DNA from: an uncultured Desulfovibrio sp.
GTDB lineage: Bacteria; Desulfobacterota; Desulfovibrionia; Desulfovibrionales; Desulfovibrionaceae
DNA: 37,610 bases
Reading direction: 5' to 3'
Assembly: GCF_949282365.1 (NCBI RefSeq)
Contig: NZ_CASDOY010000013.1
Location: 1-37,610, forward strand
The notes beneath the pieces are model-generated. The model did no database searches. It had not been told where the DNA came from and saw only the letters and a program-made list of their open reading frames with translations. Shown one piece after another: positions 1 through 8,280 of this stretch. Positions within the stretch are counted from its first letter, which is position 1, and the number at the start of each line of letters is the position of its first letter. A program made the translations under genes and the position numbers.

Positions 1-494
1 CTCATCACCCAGAGTGCTGGCAATGGCCAGAGCCACGGGCAGCATCATGACGGTGGCGGTGGTGTTGGACATCCACATGGACACAAAGCTGACGGCGATG
101 ATGAAGCCCAGGATCAGGGTGGTGGGCTTCTTGCCCACCTTGCTGACGATGCCCAGGGCGATGCGCTTGTGCAGGCCGTGCTTCACCATGGCACCGGACA
201 GGAAGCCCACGCCCACCAGCAGGTAGCAGGTGGAGTATGCATAGTGCGCAAACAGCGTGATGTCATTCTGGCCTTTGGAGCCGGTGATCTGCATGACCGG
301 GAACAGGAAAATCGGCAGCAGTGCCGTGAACGGGATCGGCATGGCCTCGGTGATCCAGAAGACATCAGCACGGTGACGGCCAGCACCCGCTGGCCCACCA
401 GGGACAGCCCCGCAGGGGTCGGCATGAAGCCGATCACCAGCATGGCGATGATGCCTACGAGGAAGCCGATCTTTTGGACTTTCGTTTTACCCAT
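1..494 (-). pseudogene. DASS/SLC13-family anion:sodium symporter, N-terminal part, frameshifted
   Basis: This is the start of a divalent anion:Na+ symporter (DASS/SLC13 family), an inner-membrane carrier for sulfate or di/tricarboxylates, and it runs off the left edge. The ATG at 494 has a strong AGGAGG ribosome site. The frame reads MGKTKVQKIGF, a first membrane segment, then GQRVLAVTVLM and breaks near 362. Continuing one base out of register gives the expected family sequence (FWITEAMPIPFTALLPI, then YLLVGVGFLSGAMVKHG and MWMSNTTATVMMLP) and stays open to base 1. A single missing G between 362 and 363 would restore VLMVFWITE. Family assignment is firm. Whether the shift is a true mutation or a sequencing error cannot be told here. 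A sigma-54 promoter lies about 100 bp upstream. Confidence 0.8.
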
Positions 495-595
495 TGAATC
501 TCCTCCTAAAAGATTGTAGAGTCTTGCCGCAGGACCCTCCTGCAGCCCGCCCAGCCGCCGCTCGCCCACGACGTCAGAAGCTAATAAATAGTTAT

Positions 596-612
596 AGCAA
601 CAAGCGTGCCAA
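596..612 (-). promoter_or_regulatory. sigma-54 (-24/-12) promoter of the DASS gene
   Basis: On the minus strand the sequence TTGGCACGCTTGTTGCT matches the sigma-54 consensus YTGGCACGRNNNTTGCW at all fixed positions except the R. It points at the DASS start at 494, leaving a leader of about 90 nt. A sigma-54 promoter needs an AAA+ activator, and the remnant of such a regulator lies immediately upstream (813-980). Confidence 0.75.
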
Positions 613-693
613 CTGTTAAAGAACCGTTCATATTTTCTGGAAAATGTTTAGAATTCGCCATGAAATATCTGGAGAAAAGGAGTAAAAGCGCAC

Positions 694-739
694 AAAAAAA
701 CACCTTGTCCGCAGATAAAAAACAGCGGATAAGGTGTTT
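694..739 (-). terminator. rho-independent terminator of the lost sigma-54 regulator
   Basis: 15-nt arms at 698-712 and 725-739 pair with one G-U, around a 12-nt A-rich loop. On the minus strand the stem is followed by a run of seven T (694-700). It lies 73 bp past the stop of the regulator remnant at 813, which it would have terminated, and upstream of the DASS promoter. Confidence 0.75.
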
Positions 740-812
740 CTTTCAGGATGTGTATCGAAATCCGTTAAATATATGTTGCAATCTGTTAAGAACGCGACAA
801 AAAGTGCAACAG

Positions 813-980
813 TCAGCGCTGGATGCCGTATTTTTTCATTTTCCGCCACAGAGTCTGCCGGCTGCAGCCCAGGCTCCTGGCGGCATCCTCCATGGAGCCG
901 GGGTGGTTGCGCAGGGCCGCCTCGATGGCGCTGCGGTCCCGGCTCTCCGCCTCCTGACGGGGCTCCGGCCTGCGCGGGCC
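813..980 (-). pseudogene. C-terminal Fis-type HTH remnant of a sigma-54 activator
   Basis: Reading minus-strand codons up to the TGA at 813-815 gives a recognisable Fis-family DNA-binding tail: SAIEAALRNHPGSMEDAARS, then LGCSRQTLWRKMKKYGIQR and stop. This is the usual end of NtrC-type enhancer-binding proteins. Further upstream the frame turns into proline/arginine-rich non-family sequence and meets a stop at 1095-1097. No AAA+ domain (GAFTGA, Walker motifs) and no credible start codon are present. The N-terminal and ATPase parts were therefore lost, probably by a deletion ending near the nhaC promoter. The downstream terminator and the sigma-54 promoter of the DASS gene survive. The call rests on the HTH pattern; the 5' boundary is approximate. 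Confidence 0.75.
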
Positions 981-1059
981 ACCAGCGACGATCCGCGGCA
1001 GTGCAGGGCCGGTCAGCGCGGGCCTCTCCCGGCGGCCTGCGTGGCCGCTACGGGGCCGC

Positions 1060-1088
1060 TTGCCAGCCCCGTGCGAATCAAGTACACT
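1060..1088 (+). promoter_or_regulatory. sigma-70-type promoter for nhaC-aroC-recD2
   Basis: TTGCCA (1060-1065), a 17-bp spacer and TACACT (1083-1088) fit a -35/-10 pair and point to the nhaC start at 1217. Score is moderate (5/6 and 4/6). It lies next to the broken end of the regulator remnant. Confidence 0.45.
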
Positions 1089-1216
1089 GACTGGTTACGG
1101 ATGGTCCGCCATCCCCGGCCGTGCCCGGTGCGCGGCAGCCCCTGACCGTTCCGCAGAGCGGCGGACGCCGCGCGTCCCGCCGCTGCCCATCCACCCCTTC
1201 CGCCTGCCGAGGCCTC

Positions 1217-2617
1217 ATGGATCCGCAACTCTGTACAGCCCCGCAGGAAGGGCAGGAAGTGCCGCCTTCCTTCGCCGCCGTCCTGCCCCTGCTGCTCTTC
1301 CTGCTCATCTTCATCGGTACGGGCCTGAGCCTGAGCCTGGCCGGTGTGGACATGGCCTTCTACCAGCTCTCCGCCACTGTGGCCATCCTGCCCGCCATCG
1401 CCCTGGCCCTGATGCAGGGCCGCGCCCGCCTGTCCCAGAAGATCACCATCTTCCTCACCGGCGTGGGCGAGATCAACATCATCACCATGTGCATGATCTA
1501 CCTGCTGGCGGGCGGCTTCGCCGCCACGGCCACGGCCATCGGCAGCGTGGACGCCACGGTGAACCTCGGCCTCTCGCTGGTGCCGCCGGCCTTCATCCTG
1601 CCCGGGCTCTTCCTCATCGGCGCCTTCGTGTCCACGGCCATGGGCACCAGCATGGGCACCGTGGCCGCCATCACGCCCATCGCCCTGGGCGTGGCCGCCC
1701 AGACCAGCATCGAAGTGCCCGTGCTCATGGGCGTGGTGCTGGGCGGGGCCATGTTCGGCGACAACCTGTCCATGATCTCGGACACCACCATCGCCGCCAC
1801 CCGCACCCAGGGCTGCGAGATGGGCGACAAGTTCCGCATGAACTTCCTCATCGTCCTGCCCGCCGCCCTGCTCACCGTGGCCCTGCTCTGGTCCTCGGCC
1901 TCGGGCGGCACCCAGGTGAGCCTGCACGACTTCGAGCCGGTCCGCGTCCTGCCCTACATGGCCGTGCTGGTGCTGGCCCTGACCGGCCTCAACGCCTTCA
2001 TCGTCCTGGCCGCGGGCATCCTGCTCTGCGGTCTGGTGGGCCTTTTCTGCGGCGTGCCCGGCGCGGACGGGCAGATCGTGCCCTATGGCCTGCTGCGCTG
2101 GGGACAGGACATCTACAAGGGCTTCACCGGCATGAACGAGATCATGGTCCTGTCCATGCTCATCGGCGGCCTGGGCGAGCTCATCCGCTATCACGGCGGC
2201 ATCGCCTGGCTGCTGGCCCGCGTGGACGCCCTGGCCCGCCGCCTGGCCGGAAAGACCACGCGCCGGGGCTCCCCGCGCGTGGGCGAATCCTGCATCGCCC
2301 TGCTGGCCAGCCTGGCCGACATCTGCACGGCCAACAATACCGTGGCCATCATCCTCACCGGCGGCCTGGCCCGCGAGATCGCCCGCAAGAACGGCATCGA
2401 CCCGCGCCGCAGCGCCAGCCTGCTGGACATCTTTTCCTGCGTCTTCCAGGGCCTGATCCCCTGGGCCGCCCAGCTGCTGCTGGCCGGCTCGCTGGCGCGC
2501 ATCTCGCCGCTGGAGATCACCATCAACAACTGGTACTGCATGCTGCTGGCCGTGGCCGGCATCCTGGCCATCATCCTGGGCCTGCCCCGCACGGCGGCCC
2601 GCAGCACGGAGGTCTGA
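1217..2617 (+). CDS. NhaC-family Na+/H+ antiporter
   Basis: A 466-aa inner-membrane protein of the NhaC antiporter family (Na_H_antiporter Pfam family), which exchanges Na+ for H+ or, in some members, carboxylates. It has about 10-12 hydrophobic segments. Family-like stretches include GTSMGTVAAITPIA, GVVLGGAMFGDNLSMISDTT (the conserved GDNLSxISDTT signature) and, in the C-terminal half, TANNTVAIILTGGLAREIA. The ATG at 1217 is chosen over an in-frame upstream ATG at 1121 because it has a GAGG site 5 bp ahead and the preceding 32 residues are Arg/Pro-rich and not membrane-like. The stop is one base from the aroC start, so the two genes are almost certainly cotranscribed. The transported ion is inferred from the family only. 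Confidence 0.85.
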   Translation: MDPQLCTAPQEGQEVPPSFAAVLPLLLFLLIFIGTGLSLSLAGVDMAFYQLSATVAILPAIALALMQGRARLSQKITIFLTGVGEINIITMCMIYLLAGGFAATATAIGSVDATVNLGLSLVPPAFILPGLFLIGAFVSTAMGTSMGTVAAITPIALGVAAQTSIEVPVLMGVVLGGAMFGDNLSMISDTTIAATRTQGCEMGDKFRMNFLIVLPAALLTVALLWSSASGGTQVSLHDFEPVRVLPYMAVLVLALTGLNAFIVLAAGILLCGLVGLFCGVPGADGQIVPYGLLRWGQDIYKGFTGMNEIMVLSMLIGGLGELIRYHGGIAWLLARVDALARRLAGKTTRRGSPRVGESCIALLASLADICTANNTVAIILTGGLAREIARKNGIDPRRSASLLDIFSCVFQGLIPWAAQLLLAGSLARISPLEITINNWYCMLLAVAGILAIILGLPRTAARSTEV

Positions 2618-2618
2618 C

Positions 2619-3716
2619 ATGGCGGGCAATTCCTTCGGGCGCATCCTGCGCCTCACTTCCTACGGCGAATCCCACGGGCCCGGGCTGGGCGGCGTGCTGG
2701 ACGGCTGCCCCGCGGGCCTGCCCCTGAGCGAGGCCGACCTGCAGCGCGAGCTGGACCTGCGCAAGCCCGGACAGGGCGCCACGGCCACCAAGCGCAAGGA
2801 ATCGGATACGGTGCGCATCCTTTCCGGCGTCTTCGGGGGCCTGACCACCGGCACGCCCATCGCCTTCCACATCGCCAACGAGGACCAGCGCTCCCGCGAT
2901 TACGGCAATCTGGCCGAGGTCTTCCGGCCCGGGCACGCGGACTGGGGCTTTTTCAAGAAGTTCCACGGCATCCGCGACTATCGCGGCGGCGGGCGCTCCT
3001 CCGGGCGCGAGACCGTGGCCCGCGTGGCCGCCGGGGCCGTGGCCAAGAAGCTGCTGGCCACGCGCGGCATCCAAATCGTGGCCGGGGCCGTGGAACTGGG
3101 CGGCATCGCCGTGCCGCCCGGGGGATGCGATCTGGACGCGGCCCTGTCGCGGCCCTTCTTCGCCGCCGCCGACAGCGTGATCCCGCTCTGGGAAGAACGC
3201 GTGGCCGAAGCCCGCGCCGCCGGGGACACCCTGGGCGGCGTGGTGCAGGTGGTGGCGCGCAACGTGCCCGCCGGTCTGGGCGAGCCCTGCTTCGACAAGC
3301 TGGACGCCCGCCTGGCCTACGCCCTCATGGGCGTGGGCGCCGTCAAGGCCGTGGAGGTGGGCGAAGGCTTTGCCGCCGCGCGCCTCACCGGTTCGCGGAA
3401 CAACGATCCCATGCTGCCCGGCGGCCGCTTTGCCAGCAATCACGCGGGCGGCATCCTGGGCGGCATCTCCAGCGGCCAGGACATCGTGCTGCGCGTGGGC
3501 GTCAAGCCCATCGCCTCCATCGCGCAGGAACAGCAGACCATCGACGTCCGCGACCGGCCCGCCACGGTGCGCATCGGCGGCCGGCACGACCTGTCGGCCA
3601 TCCCGCGCATCGTGCCCGTGCTCACGGCCATGACCGCCCTGGTGCTGGCCGACGCCCTGCTCCTGCAGGAACGCATGGCCGTCCTGCCCGTGCCCGACGG
3701 CGTGGACTGGTTTTAA
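2619..3716 (+). CDS. aroC: chorismate synthase
   Basis: Chorismate synthase, last step of the shikimate pathway: it converts 5-enolpyruvylshikimate-3-phosphate to chorismate and needs reduced FMN. The length of 365 aa is normal. Signatures seen in order are the N-terminal YGESHGPGLG, EDQRSRDYGN, the active-site stretch RGGGRSSGRETVARVAAGA (about residues 123-141), and SNHAGGILGGISSGQDI (about 273-289). The ATG at 2619 overlaps nothing but begins one base after the nhaC stop, with GGAGG reading from the nhaC tail. The FMN requirement fits a cell that also carries the riboswitch-controlled ribB at 22143, though the two are unlinked. Confidence 0.97.
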   Translation: MAGNSFGRILRLTSYGESHGPGLGGVLDGCPAGLPLSEADLQRELDLRKPGQGATATKRKESDTVRILSGVFGGLTTGTPIAFHIANEDQRSRDYGNLAEVFRPGHADWGFFKKFHGIRDYRGGGRSSGRETVARVAAGAVAKKLLATRGIQIVAGAVELGGIAVPPGGCDLDAALSRPFFAAADSVIPLWEERVAEARAAGDTLGGVVQVVARNVPAGLGEPCFDKLDARLAYALMGVGAVKAVEVGEGFAAARLTGSRNNDPMLPGGRFASNHAGGILGGISSGQDIVLRVGVKPIASIAQEQQTIDVRDRPATVRIGGRHDLSAIPRIVPVLTAMTALVLADALLLQERMAVLPVPDGVDWF

Positions 3717-3820
3717 GGCAACAGGCTGGTGAGGGGGAAAGGCCCTGTTCCCTGCGCCCCGCAGGTCTCCCTTCCCCCGCGGACTCCCCCACTCCCCCAC
3801 AAACGCGCATCCGGGCTGCC

Positions 3821-4159
3821 ATGTCTGACGAAATCTCCCTGCTGCCGGACGCCACGCCCCTGCGCCCCGGCCTGTTCCGCAGTTGCGGCCCGGCCCCCGT
3901 GGCCGATCTCGCCCTGCCGGGCATCGGCCGCGTGGGCGCCCCGCGCCGCGCCGATCCCGAGGCCCTGTTCGCGGTGCTCCGCCGCCGGCAGGGGGCGCAG
4001 GACATCTGCCTGCTGGACCAGCTGCGCTGTGTGACGGCGCAGGCCCGCGATCCGCAGCTGCCCGCCCCGCGCCGGGACTGGTTCTGGTGGTCGCGGCAGC
4101 GTAAGGGCGGCCGCCTGCCGCCCCTCCCCCCCGCCCCGGAGGACGACAATGGACGCTGA
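3821..4159 (+). CDS. small hypothetical protein, overlaps recD2 start
   Basis: A possible 112-aa protein starting MSDEISLLPDATPLRPG, with a middle segment QDICLLDQLRCVTAQARDPQ and an aromatic patch RRDWFWWSRQRKG before a Pro-rich, acidic tail. It has no membrane segment, signal peptide or known motif that I recognise. Its last 11 nt overlap the recD2 ATG, an arrangement typical of translational coupling, and the recD2 ribosome site GGAGG lies inside this gene. The start has only a weak ribosome site and lies 104 bp after aroC. Coding is supported mainly by position and the composed, non-repetitive sequence; function unknown. Confidence 0.5.
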   Translation: MSDEISLLPDATPLRPGLFRSCGPAPVADLALPGIGRVGAPRRADPEALFAVLRRRQGAQDICLLDQLRCVTAQARDPQLPAPRRDWFWWSRQRKGGRLPPLPPAPEDDNGR

Positions 4160-6455
4160 TCTGCCCCTGCTGCGCGATCCCGATGCCGTGGAGCTCACCG
4201 GCACCCTGGAGCGCGTGGTCTTCCATAACGAGGAGAACGGCTACACCGTGCTGCGCCTGCTGCCCGACAGGGCCCTGCCCACGGAGGCCAGGGTCAAGGG
4301 CGCGCCTGCCCGCGGCGTGAGCCGCGACCCCGTGACCTGCGTGGGCCACATGGTCAATCCGCAGGCCGGGGTGCAGCTGCGCGTCAGCGGCCGCTGGGTC
4401 AACAACGCGCGTTTCGGCCGCCAGCTGGCCTTCGATATGGCCGAGGAGATGCTGCCCGCCACCAGCGAGGGCATCCGCCTGTACCTGGCCTCGGGCCTCA
4501 TCAAGGGCGTGGGCGAGGAGATGGCCGGGCGCATCGTGGCCGCCTTCGGCACGGACACCATCCGCGTGCTGGACGAGGAGCCCGAACGCCTGCTCAGGAT
4601 CAAGGGCGTGGGCAAGAAGAGCTTTGAGAAGATCCGCGCCAGCTGGGCCGAGCACCGGGGCATCCGCGACCTGCTGCTCTTTTTGCAGCCCCACGGCATC
4701 ACGCCCGCCTATGCCGTGCGCATCTACCGCGCCTACGGCGGCGAGGCCCTCAACGTGGTGCGCGAGAACCCCTACCGTCTGGCCATGGACATCCGGGGCA
4801 TCGGTTTCGTGACGGCCGACGCCGCGGCCCGCAAGCTGGGTTTCGCCGAGGACCATCCCCTGCGCATCCAGGCCGGGCTGCTCTATGTACTGCAGAAGGC
4901 CACGGACGACGGCAACGTCTTTTTGCCCGAGGAAGAATTGCTGGATCAGGCCTGCCAGCAGCTGGACGTGGACCGCGATCTGGCCCGGCAGGCCGTGCTG
5001 GCCCTGGAGCAGGAAGAGCGCGTGGTGCGCGAGAGCCTGGACGAACTGCCCGGCCGCCTGCCCGCGGCCTTCCGCGAGGACGACGCCGGCGCGGACGGGG
5101 CGCCCGCGCCGGAAGTGGCCGTCTACCTGCGGCGCTACCATCATTACGAGGCCAGGACGGCCTTCTATCTGCACCGCCTGCTGCATTCGCCCAAGTCCGT
5201 GCGCTTCGCCGAGCCCGAGGCCCTGGTGGAAAAGGTCACGGCGTCCCTGCCCCTGGAGCTGGCCCCGGAACAGCTGGAGGCCGTGCGCACCGCGGCGCAC
5301 AGCAAGGTCATGGTGCTCACCGGCGGCCCCGGTACGGGCAAGACCACCATCATCAACGCCATCATCCGCCTGTTCGGCGAGGTCCGGGCCCGCATCCTGC
5401 TGGCCGCGCCCACGGGCCGCGCCGCCAAGCGCATGAGCGAGACCTCGGGCCGCGAGGCCCGCACCATCCACCGCCTGCTGGAATACAGCCCGCAGGAGGA
5501 CGGCTTTGCCCGCAACGAGGACAATCCCCTGGCCTGCGGCCTGCTGGTGGTGGACGAGGCCTCCATGATGGACACCCTGCTCTTCTACCATCTGCTCAAG
5601 GCCGTGCCCCTGGGCGCCACCGTGGTGCTGGTGGGCGACGTGCACCAGCTGCCCTCGGTGGGGCCGGGCAACGTGCTGGCCGACATCATCGCCTCGGGCG
5701 CGGTGCCCGTGGTGGAGCTGACCGAGATCTTCCGCCAGTCGGCGGAGAGCGAGATCATCTGCAACGCCCACCTCATCAACAGGGGACAGGTGCCCTCGCT
5801 GGAATCCAGCAGGGACAGGCTCTCGGATTTCTACTTCATCCACCAGAACGATCCCGAGCGCGCCGCCGACATGGTGGTGGATCTGGTGCGCAACCACATC
5901 CCGCGCCGCTTCGGTCTGGACCCGGTCAACGACATCCAGGTACTCACGCCCATGCACAAGGGCGCCGTGGGCGCGGCCCAGCTCAACCTGCGCCTGCAGG
6001 CCAGCCTCAACCCCAACGGCCTGGAGGTGCGGCGCGGCGAGCGCTGCTTCCGCCTGCACGACAAGGTCATGCAGATCCGCAACAACTACGACAAGGACGT
6101 CTTCAACGGCGACGTGGGCCGCATCGTCTTCCTGGACGGCAAGGAACGCACCCTGAGCGTGCGCTACGATGACCGCGTGGTGCCCTACGACTTCGAAGAG
6201 CTGGACGAGCTGACGCCGGCCTACGCCATCTCCATCCACAAGTCCCAGGGCTCGGAATACCCCGCCGTGGTCATCCCGCTGATGATGCAGCACTATGTGC
6301 TGCTGCAGCGCAACCTGGTCTATACCGGCGTCACGCGCGGCAAGAAGCTGGTGGTGCTGGTGGGCGAGAGCCGCGCCCTGCACATGGCCGTCAAGAACAA
6401 CAGGACCCGCACCCGCCACACGCGTCTGGCCCTGCGCCTGCGACCGCTGGCATAG
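4149..6455 (+). CDS. recD2: RecD2-type ATP-dependent 5'-3' DNA helicase
   Basis: A superfamily-1B 5'-3' DNA helicase of the RecD2 type, the RecBC-independent form, involved in DNA repair. The 768 aa are slightly longer than the usual 720-750. The N-terminal part carries helix-hairpin-helix repeats (LIKGVGEEMAGRIVAAFG and LLRIKGVGKKSFEKI, about residues 115-165). The motor has Walker A GGPGTGKTT (about 393-401), motif II VVDEASMMD (about 467-475), a GDVHQLPSVGPGNVL motif III region, and AYAISIHKSQGSEYPAV near 688-704 (UvrD-like C-terminal domain, motif V/VI). The ATG at 4149 has GGAGG 6 bp upstream. It is the last gene of the nhaC-aroC operon; a function link among these genes is not evident. 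Confidence 0.95.
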   Translation: MDADLPLLRDPDAVELTGTLERVVFHNEENGYTVLRLLPDRALPTEARVKGAPARGVSRDPVTCVGHMVNPQAGVQLRVSGRWVNNARFGRQLAFDMAEEMLPATSEGIRLYLASGLIKGVGEEMAGRIVAAFGTDTIRVLDEEPERLLRIKGVGKKSFEKIRASWAEHRGIRDLLLFLQPHGITPAYAVRIYRAYGGEALNVVRENPYRLAMDIRGIGFVTADAAARKLGFAEDHPLRIQAGLLYVLQKATDDGNVFLPEEELLDQACQQLDVDRDLARQAVLALEQEERVVRESLDELPGRLPAAFREDDAGADGAPAPEVAVYLRRYHHYEARTAFYLHRLLHSPKSVRFAEPEALVEKVTASLPLELAPEQLEAVRTAAHSKVMVLTGGPGTGKTTIINAIIRLFGEVRARILLAAPTGRAAKRMSETSGREARTIHRLLEYSPQEDGFARNEDNPLACGLLVVDEASMMDTLLFYHLLKAVPLGATVVLVGDVHQLPSVGPGNVLADIIASGAVPVVELTEIFRQSAESEIICNAHLINRGQVPSLESSRDRLSDFYFIHQNDPERAADMVVDLVRNHIPRRFGLDPVNDIQVLTPMHKGAVGAAQLNLRLQASLNPNGLEVRRGERCFRLHDKVMQIRNNYDKDVFNGDVGRIVFLDGKERTLSVRYDDRVVPYDFEELDELTPAYAISIHKSQGSEYPAVVIPLMMQHYVLLQRNLVYTGVTRGKKLVVLVGESRALHMAVKNNRTRTRHTRLALRLRPLA

Positions 6456-6703
6456 GAGCCCCGCACTGACGGCGACGGCCCGGGGACGCGCCGCCCTCCT
6501 CCGCCGCCCCGGACGGCAGCGGCTGTCCGGGCCTGCCGCGCAGCCGGGCGTCGGCAACCCCACGCAGGCCCCTGCGTGCGGCCGGAGCGGGACAAGGGAT
6601 CGTCAGGAGCATCCCAAGAATGATGGCGCCCCTCCGTGCGGCCGGTCCCTGCGACAGCGCGGCTGCAGCGTGCCGTGGCAGCAGGCGGAGCCATTCCAAA
6701 AGA
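6456..6703. other. intergenic, no gene recognised
   Basis: A GC-rich gap between convergent recD2 and the 6855 gene. It contains a 7-bp inverted repeat (6508-6514 with 6525-6531) without a T-run after it, so it is a poor terminator for recD2. No ORF here has a plausible start and composition. Confidence 0.5.
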
Positions 6704-6735
6704 CAAGGCCACCGGCATCGCCGGTGGCCTTGCTG
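6701..6735 (-). terminator. terminator after the ABC-transporter operon
   Basis: A perfect 12-bp stem (6704-6715 with 6721-6732) with a 5-nt loop. On the minus strand it is followed by TCTTTT, so it ends transcripts coming from the 6855-7139 gene and the ABC operon. On the plus strand there is no T-run. Confidence 0.7.
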
Positions 6736-6854
6736 CATCATCGTCCGTCCGCTCCCCGCCGTCCCGGGACACGGGGCGCTCCTGCCGGTACGGCCGGGGC
6801 CCGGGCGGGCCGTTCCCGCCTGCGGGGGCTCCGGCAGCACCGGTCCCGGGGCCT

Positions 6855-7139
6855 TCAGGGCCGTGCCGCCCCGCGGGCATCCTGTTCCCGGGCATGGCGG
6901 CGGCGCAGGCATTTGACGATGCCGTAAAGGCTGATGACCAGCCAGAAGGCCTCCACCAGAAAGGCGGACATGTTGAAGGCGAAGAGCAGAGAGATGCCGA
7001 TGCAGAGCGAGGCCAGCGCGTTGAGCAGGGAATACGGCAGCCGCCCGCTGTCGATCTTGCCCATCTGCAGGAGCAAATAGGTGCCCAGCAGCAGGATCAG
7101 GCCGATATTGCCGATGAAATCGTGAAAGGCGTATTGCAT
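6855..7139 (-). CDS. CBU_0592-like small inner-membrane protein
   Basis: A 94-aa protein with three hydrophobic segments: IGNIGLILLLGTYLLLQMG, YSLLNALASLCIGISLLFAF and VEAFWLVISLYGIVKCL, ending in a basic/acidic tail. The pattern matches the CBU_0592 family of small membrane proteins of unknown function. It follows the substrate-binding protein gene by 86 bp on the same strand, with a strong hairpin in the gap, and is closed by the terminator at 6701-6735. It may be the last, weakly expressed, gene of the ABC operon. The ribosome site (AGAGAG) is weak. No role in transport is proven. Confidence 0.75.
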   Translation of the reverse strand: MQYAFHDFIGNIGLILLLGTYLLLQMGKIDSGRLPYSLLNALASLCIGISLLFAFNMSAFLVEAFWLVISLYGIVKCLRRRHAREQDARGAARP

Positions 7140-7170
7140 GACAGACTCTCTGGACGGTCCTTCTCCTTCT

Positions 7171-7206
7171 GCCGGAATGCGGCGGGACCGATCGCCGCAT
7201 TCCGGC
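7171..7206 (-). other. perfect 14-bp stem hairpin between ABC operon and small membrane gene
   Basis: Arms 7171-7184 and 7193-7206 are exact complements with an 8-nt loop. No T-run follows on either strand, so it is better read as an mRNA 3'-end stabiliser, processing site or leaky terminator that separates tauA-like expression from the distal gene. Confidence 0.55.
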
Positions 7207-7225
7207 CATGCAGAGGGGGGAATGC

Positions 7226-8245
7226 CTACTTCACTGTCTTCCCGTCACGCAGGGCTTCGAGGAATTCGGGATGGAGGAAGTCCTCGGCCTTCTTCTGCGA
7301 GACACTGTTCTTGATGCGGCCCTGTTCCAGCAGGAAGGCGGCCACGTCCACGATGTCCTTTGCCGACTGGCCCTTCTGCTCGCTGGTCCCCAGGAAGGAC
7401 GGGCTCAGCTGTTCTTCCAGGCCGATCAGGCGGGTACCGGCCATCATGCGCTTGGCGTCATCGATGGAGATGCCGCCCAGTTCCTTGGCGATGATCTTGG
7501 CCGCTTCTTCGGGGTGTTCGCGCCAGTAGTCCATGGCGGCCAGTTCGCTCTTGATGAACTTGGTGACCAGTTCGGGATACTTCTTGGCGAACGCCGGCTG
7601 CACGCTAATCACGTCCCAGGTCAGGTAGCCCTGCTGGGCCATCTGTTCGCTGGTGAGCAGGATCTTGCCGCCGTGCTGCACGACCAGTCCGAGGCTCGGT
7701 TCCCAGATGTAGGCGGCGTCGATATCGCCCCTGATGAACGGAGCCAGGGCTTCGCCGGGGGCCATATCCATGATCTTGACCTTGGACATGTCCACCTTGG
7801 CATCGCGCAGGGCCTTGATGAGCAGGTAATGCGTGGTGGAGCCGAAGGGGGCCACCACGGTCTTGCCTTCAAGGTCCTTGAGCGAATTGATGTCCTTGCG
7901 CACGACAAGCGATTCCACCTTGCCCAGCACATTGGCGTTCATGATGCCCCAGTAGTCCATGTCGCCGGCCAGGCCGATGGTGGCGGGGGGCAGGCCCACG
8001 TTGCCGAAATCAAGGCTGTTGGAGGCCATGGCCGTGTTGACGTCGCGCCCGGAATTGAAGCGGAACCACTCGATGGGGATGCCCATCTCCTTTTCATGCA
8101 GCTGCAGATACTTGGAAATGAGCTGGCCGTTGACCAAGGAAAGATAGCCGATGCGGATCTTTTCCGGCTTGTCCGCAGCCTGCAGCGGCTGCAGGGTCAT
8201 GAAGACGAACAGGGCCGTGAACAGCAGACAGATGAACTTTCTCAT
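7226..8245 (-). CDS. ABC transporter substrate-binding protein (taurine/nitrate/sulfonate type)
   Basis: A periplasmic solute-binding protein of the NMT1/TauA/SsuA class, 339 aa. Residues 1-23 form a signal peptide (MRKFICLLF... ending LQPLQA before ADKPEK). The mature part has the fold-typical start KIRIGYLSLVNGQLISKYLQ, then RDVNTAMASNSLDFGNVG, GKTVVAPFGSTTHYLLIKAL and AAYIWEPSLG, all seen in TauA-like proteins. The ATG at 8245 is chosen over an in-frame start at 8284 because it has GGAGAG 9 bp upstream and begins a proper signal peptide. It is encoded 35 bp after the permease gene. The ligand is unknown; taurine, alkyl-sulfonates, nitrate/cyanate and pyrimidine precursors are all handled by this class. 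Confidence 0.9.
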   Translation of the reverse strand: MRKFICLLFTALFVFMTLQPLQAADKPEKIRIGYLSLVNGQLISKYLQLHEKEMGIPIEWFRFNSGRDVNTAMASNSLDFGNVGLPPATIGLAGDMDYWGIMNANVLGKVESLVVRKDINSLKDLEGKTVVAPFGSTTHYLLIKALRDAKVDMSKVKIMDMAPGEALAPFIRGDIDAAYIWEPSLGLVVQHGGKILLTSEQMAQQGYLTWDVISVQPAFAKKYPELVTKFIKSELAAMDYWREHPEEAAKIIAKELGGISIDDAKRMMAGTRLIGLEEQLSPSFLGTSEQKGQSAKDIVDVAAFLLEQGRIKNSVSQKKAEDFLHPEFLEALRDGKTVK

Positions 8246-8280
8246 AATAGCACTCTCCGTTAGGTAGACGGGCGACGCAC

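Noticed and set aside
1013..2656. 547-aa minus-strand ORF
   Set aside because: Antisense of nhaC; composition is typical of a shadow. The real minus-strand remnant (Fis HTH) is in another frame.
2571..6563. 1330-aa minus-strand ORF opposite aroC and recD2
   Set aside because: Shadow of high-GC codon use; the plus strand encodes clear AroC and RecD2. The minus reading is His/Gly/Ala/Gln-rich and has no domain.
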